Of a stretch of 64,000 nt of DNA, positions 63,186 through 64,000 are shown one piece after another (position 1 is the first letter of the stretch; every line of letters begins with the position of its first letter). The notes below the pieces were generated by a model. The model made no database searches. It saw only the letters and a program-made list of their open reading frames with translations, and had not been told where the DNA came from. A program made the position numbers and the translations under genes. This DNA is from CAWCLK01 sp963796225 (GTDB lineage: Bacteria; Actinomycetota; Nitriliruptoria; Nitriliruptorales; Nitriliruptoraceae), in contig CAWCLK010000031.1 in NCBI GenBank assembly GCA_963796225.1, positions 1-64,000 of the forward strand. The letters run 5' to 3'.

Positions 63186-64000
63186 TCACACGACGGCGTC
63201 GGCGGCGCGGTCCACCTGGTCCCAGTCGGGGATCGCCGAGCCCGGCGCCCACGTGGCGTGGGTGCCGCTCGCGATGCGCTGCGGGAGACGGATGCGGGCG
63301 ATGGGGCCGTCCTCGACGTTGGCCGCGTCGATCACGAGGCACTCCGACAGGTCGCGGTTCATGTCGGTGGTGAACGTGACGAGGTACCCGTCGTCCTCGG
63401 CGGTCGACCCGACGCGGGGCGCCATGACGGTCTCGGAGCAGAACACCCCGTCGTCGAGCTTCAGGCGCTCGTCGCGCCCCGTGGTCGTGTCGTGCTTGAC
63501 CAGCCCGTCGAAGAGGAACCACCCCGGCCTGGCCGTGGCCGCGTAGACGTACCGGTAGGGCCGCCCCGCGTGCCGGGCGTTGATCATCCCGAACTCGGTG
63601 AAGTCGTCGCGCAGGTGCTCCTCGCGGACGGTGCCGGTGACGAGGTTCAGCCGCCACCGGTGCAGGCGCGTCTGCATCCAGTCCAGCGCCAGGTACCGGA
63701 ACATCCGCATGCCGTCGTCGGCCGGGGGGTTCGGGACCGGGGCGTCCTGGAAGAAGCCCTCGAGCACGATCTCGTCGCCGTCCTCGTAGGCGTTGGTCCA
63801 GTGCAGCACGTAGGTCGGGTCGGCCTCGAACCAGCGGATGTCCTCGACGCCGCCCCGCCGCGGGATCACCGCCAGGCGCGTCGGGGCGTCGTGCATGCGG
63901 GCGGCGTACACGCCCTTGCCGATCAGGTCCTCGTCCCAGTGGAGCGGGAAGTCGTTGAGGATCGCGTAGTGCTCGGTGAAGGCCATGTCGTGGGGCAGGC
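63186..64000 (-). CDS. Second carotenoid/lignostilbene cleavage oxygenase, 5' end outside the window
   Basis: The last ~271 residues are present. HDMAFTEHYAILNDFPLHW (His 2), VLHWTNAYEDGDEIVLEGF (His 3), FSTEF-like region DDFTEFGMINARHAGRPYRYVYAAT and ASGTHATWAPGS (His 4) match the family. A diverged paralogue of the oxygenase at 60.7-62.1 kb, probably with another cleavage specificity. Its own promoter is outside. Confidence 0.85.
   Translation of the reverse strand, partial: LPHDMAFTEHYAILNDFPLHWDEDLIGKGVYAARMHDAPTRLAVIPRRGGVEDIRWFEADPTYVLHWTNAYEDGDEIVLEGFFQDAPVPNPPADDGMRMFRYLALDWMQTRLHRWRLNLVTGTVREEHLRDDFTEFGMINARHAGRPYRYVYAATARPGWFLFDGLVKHDTTTGRDERLKLDDGVFCSETVMAPRVGSTAEDDGYLVTFTTDMNRDLSECLVIDAANVEDGPIARIRLPQRIASGTHATWAPGSAIPDWDQVDRAADAVV

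Overview
This is about 64 kb of very GC-rich (well above 70%), densely coding DNA from an actinobacterium. Support comes from the mycobacterial gene order recC-recB-recD, a PafB/PafC-type WYL regulator, two F420-type luciferase-like oxidoreductases, SARP/BTAD regulators, a GAF-ANTAR protein, a WXG100-like protein and boxes resembling DevR/DosR sites. The repeated C-terminal pattern LPxTGGG + hydrophobic stretch + arginine tail and the large SARP-AAA-TPR regulators lean towards Acidimicrobiia (Iamia-like) rather than Streptomyces or Mycobacterium, but this is a guess. I see no rRNA, tRNA, CRISPR array, insertion sequence or prophage.

About two dozen genes are split between reading frames where protein similarity continues unbroken, often at G/C runs. 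I read these as uncorrected indels of the assembly. Coordinates give the span of the inferred intact gene and each entry says where the frame breaks.

Layout. 0-2 kb: a flavin/redox operon (ferric-reductase-like membrane protein, small exported protein, ApbE). 2-6.4 kb: macrodomain protein, SpoT/MESH1-like HD protein, a fused PafB-PafC-like regulator and a lipoprotein nuclease with a lamin-tail domain. 6.4-11.3 kb (minus): VOC protein, amidase, hydrolase, AraC regulator and an unknown membrane protein. 11.4-21.1 kb: CoA-binding protein and recCBD. 21-30 kb: VOC protein, exported PHP phosphoesterase, J-domain and DUF1508 proteins, two GGDEF proteins, an SDR and an exported LPxTG-like protein. 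29-36 kb: membrane protein, F420 oxidoreductase, LURP/scramblase-like protein, MscS channel, then an operon of calpain-like protease, WXG100-like protein and lipoprotein, then an M15 peptidase. 36-41 kb: exported hydrolase, receiver-like protein, GAF-ANTAR protein and two unknown anchored proteins. 41-50 kb: two SARP regulators and a small regulon of exported lipoproteins with a kinase-like protein. 50-52.5 kb: GNAT, membrane protein, M23 lipoprotein, DoxX. 52.5-64 kb: a catabolic cluster (enoyl-CoA hydratase, acyl-CoA ligase, F420 oxidoreductase, thiolase, PaaN-like aldehyde dehydrogenase, lipocalin-like protein, two carotenoid/stilbene cleavage oxygenases, two double-domain HxlR regulators).

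The strongest new signals are regulatory. (1) Three promoters at 44.2, 47.5 and 49.4 kb carry GTTCAG direct repeats 11 bp apart, followed exactly 9 nt later by TAGCGT. This looks like an autoregulated SARP regulon. (2) Four genes across 40 kb have the core GGGYCCTTCG, its 14-mer ending 58-61 nt before the start codon, like a DosR-type regulon. (3) A calpain protease with catalytic Cys, His and Asn is coupled to a WXG100-like protein and a lipoprotein. (4) Two shared GTYGTAGTRAC operators sit in the cleavage-oxygenase catabolic cluster.
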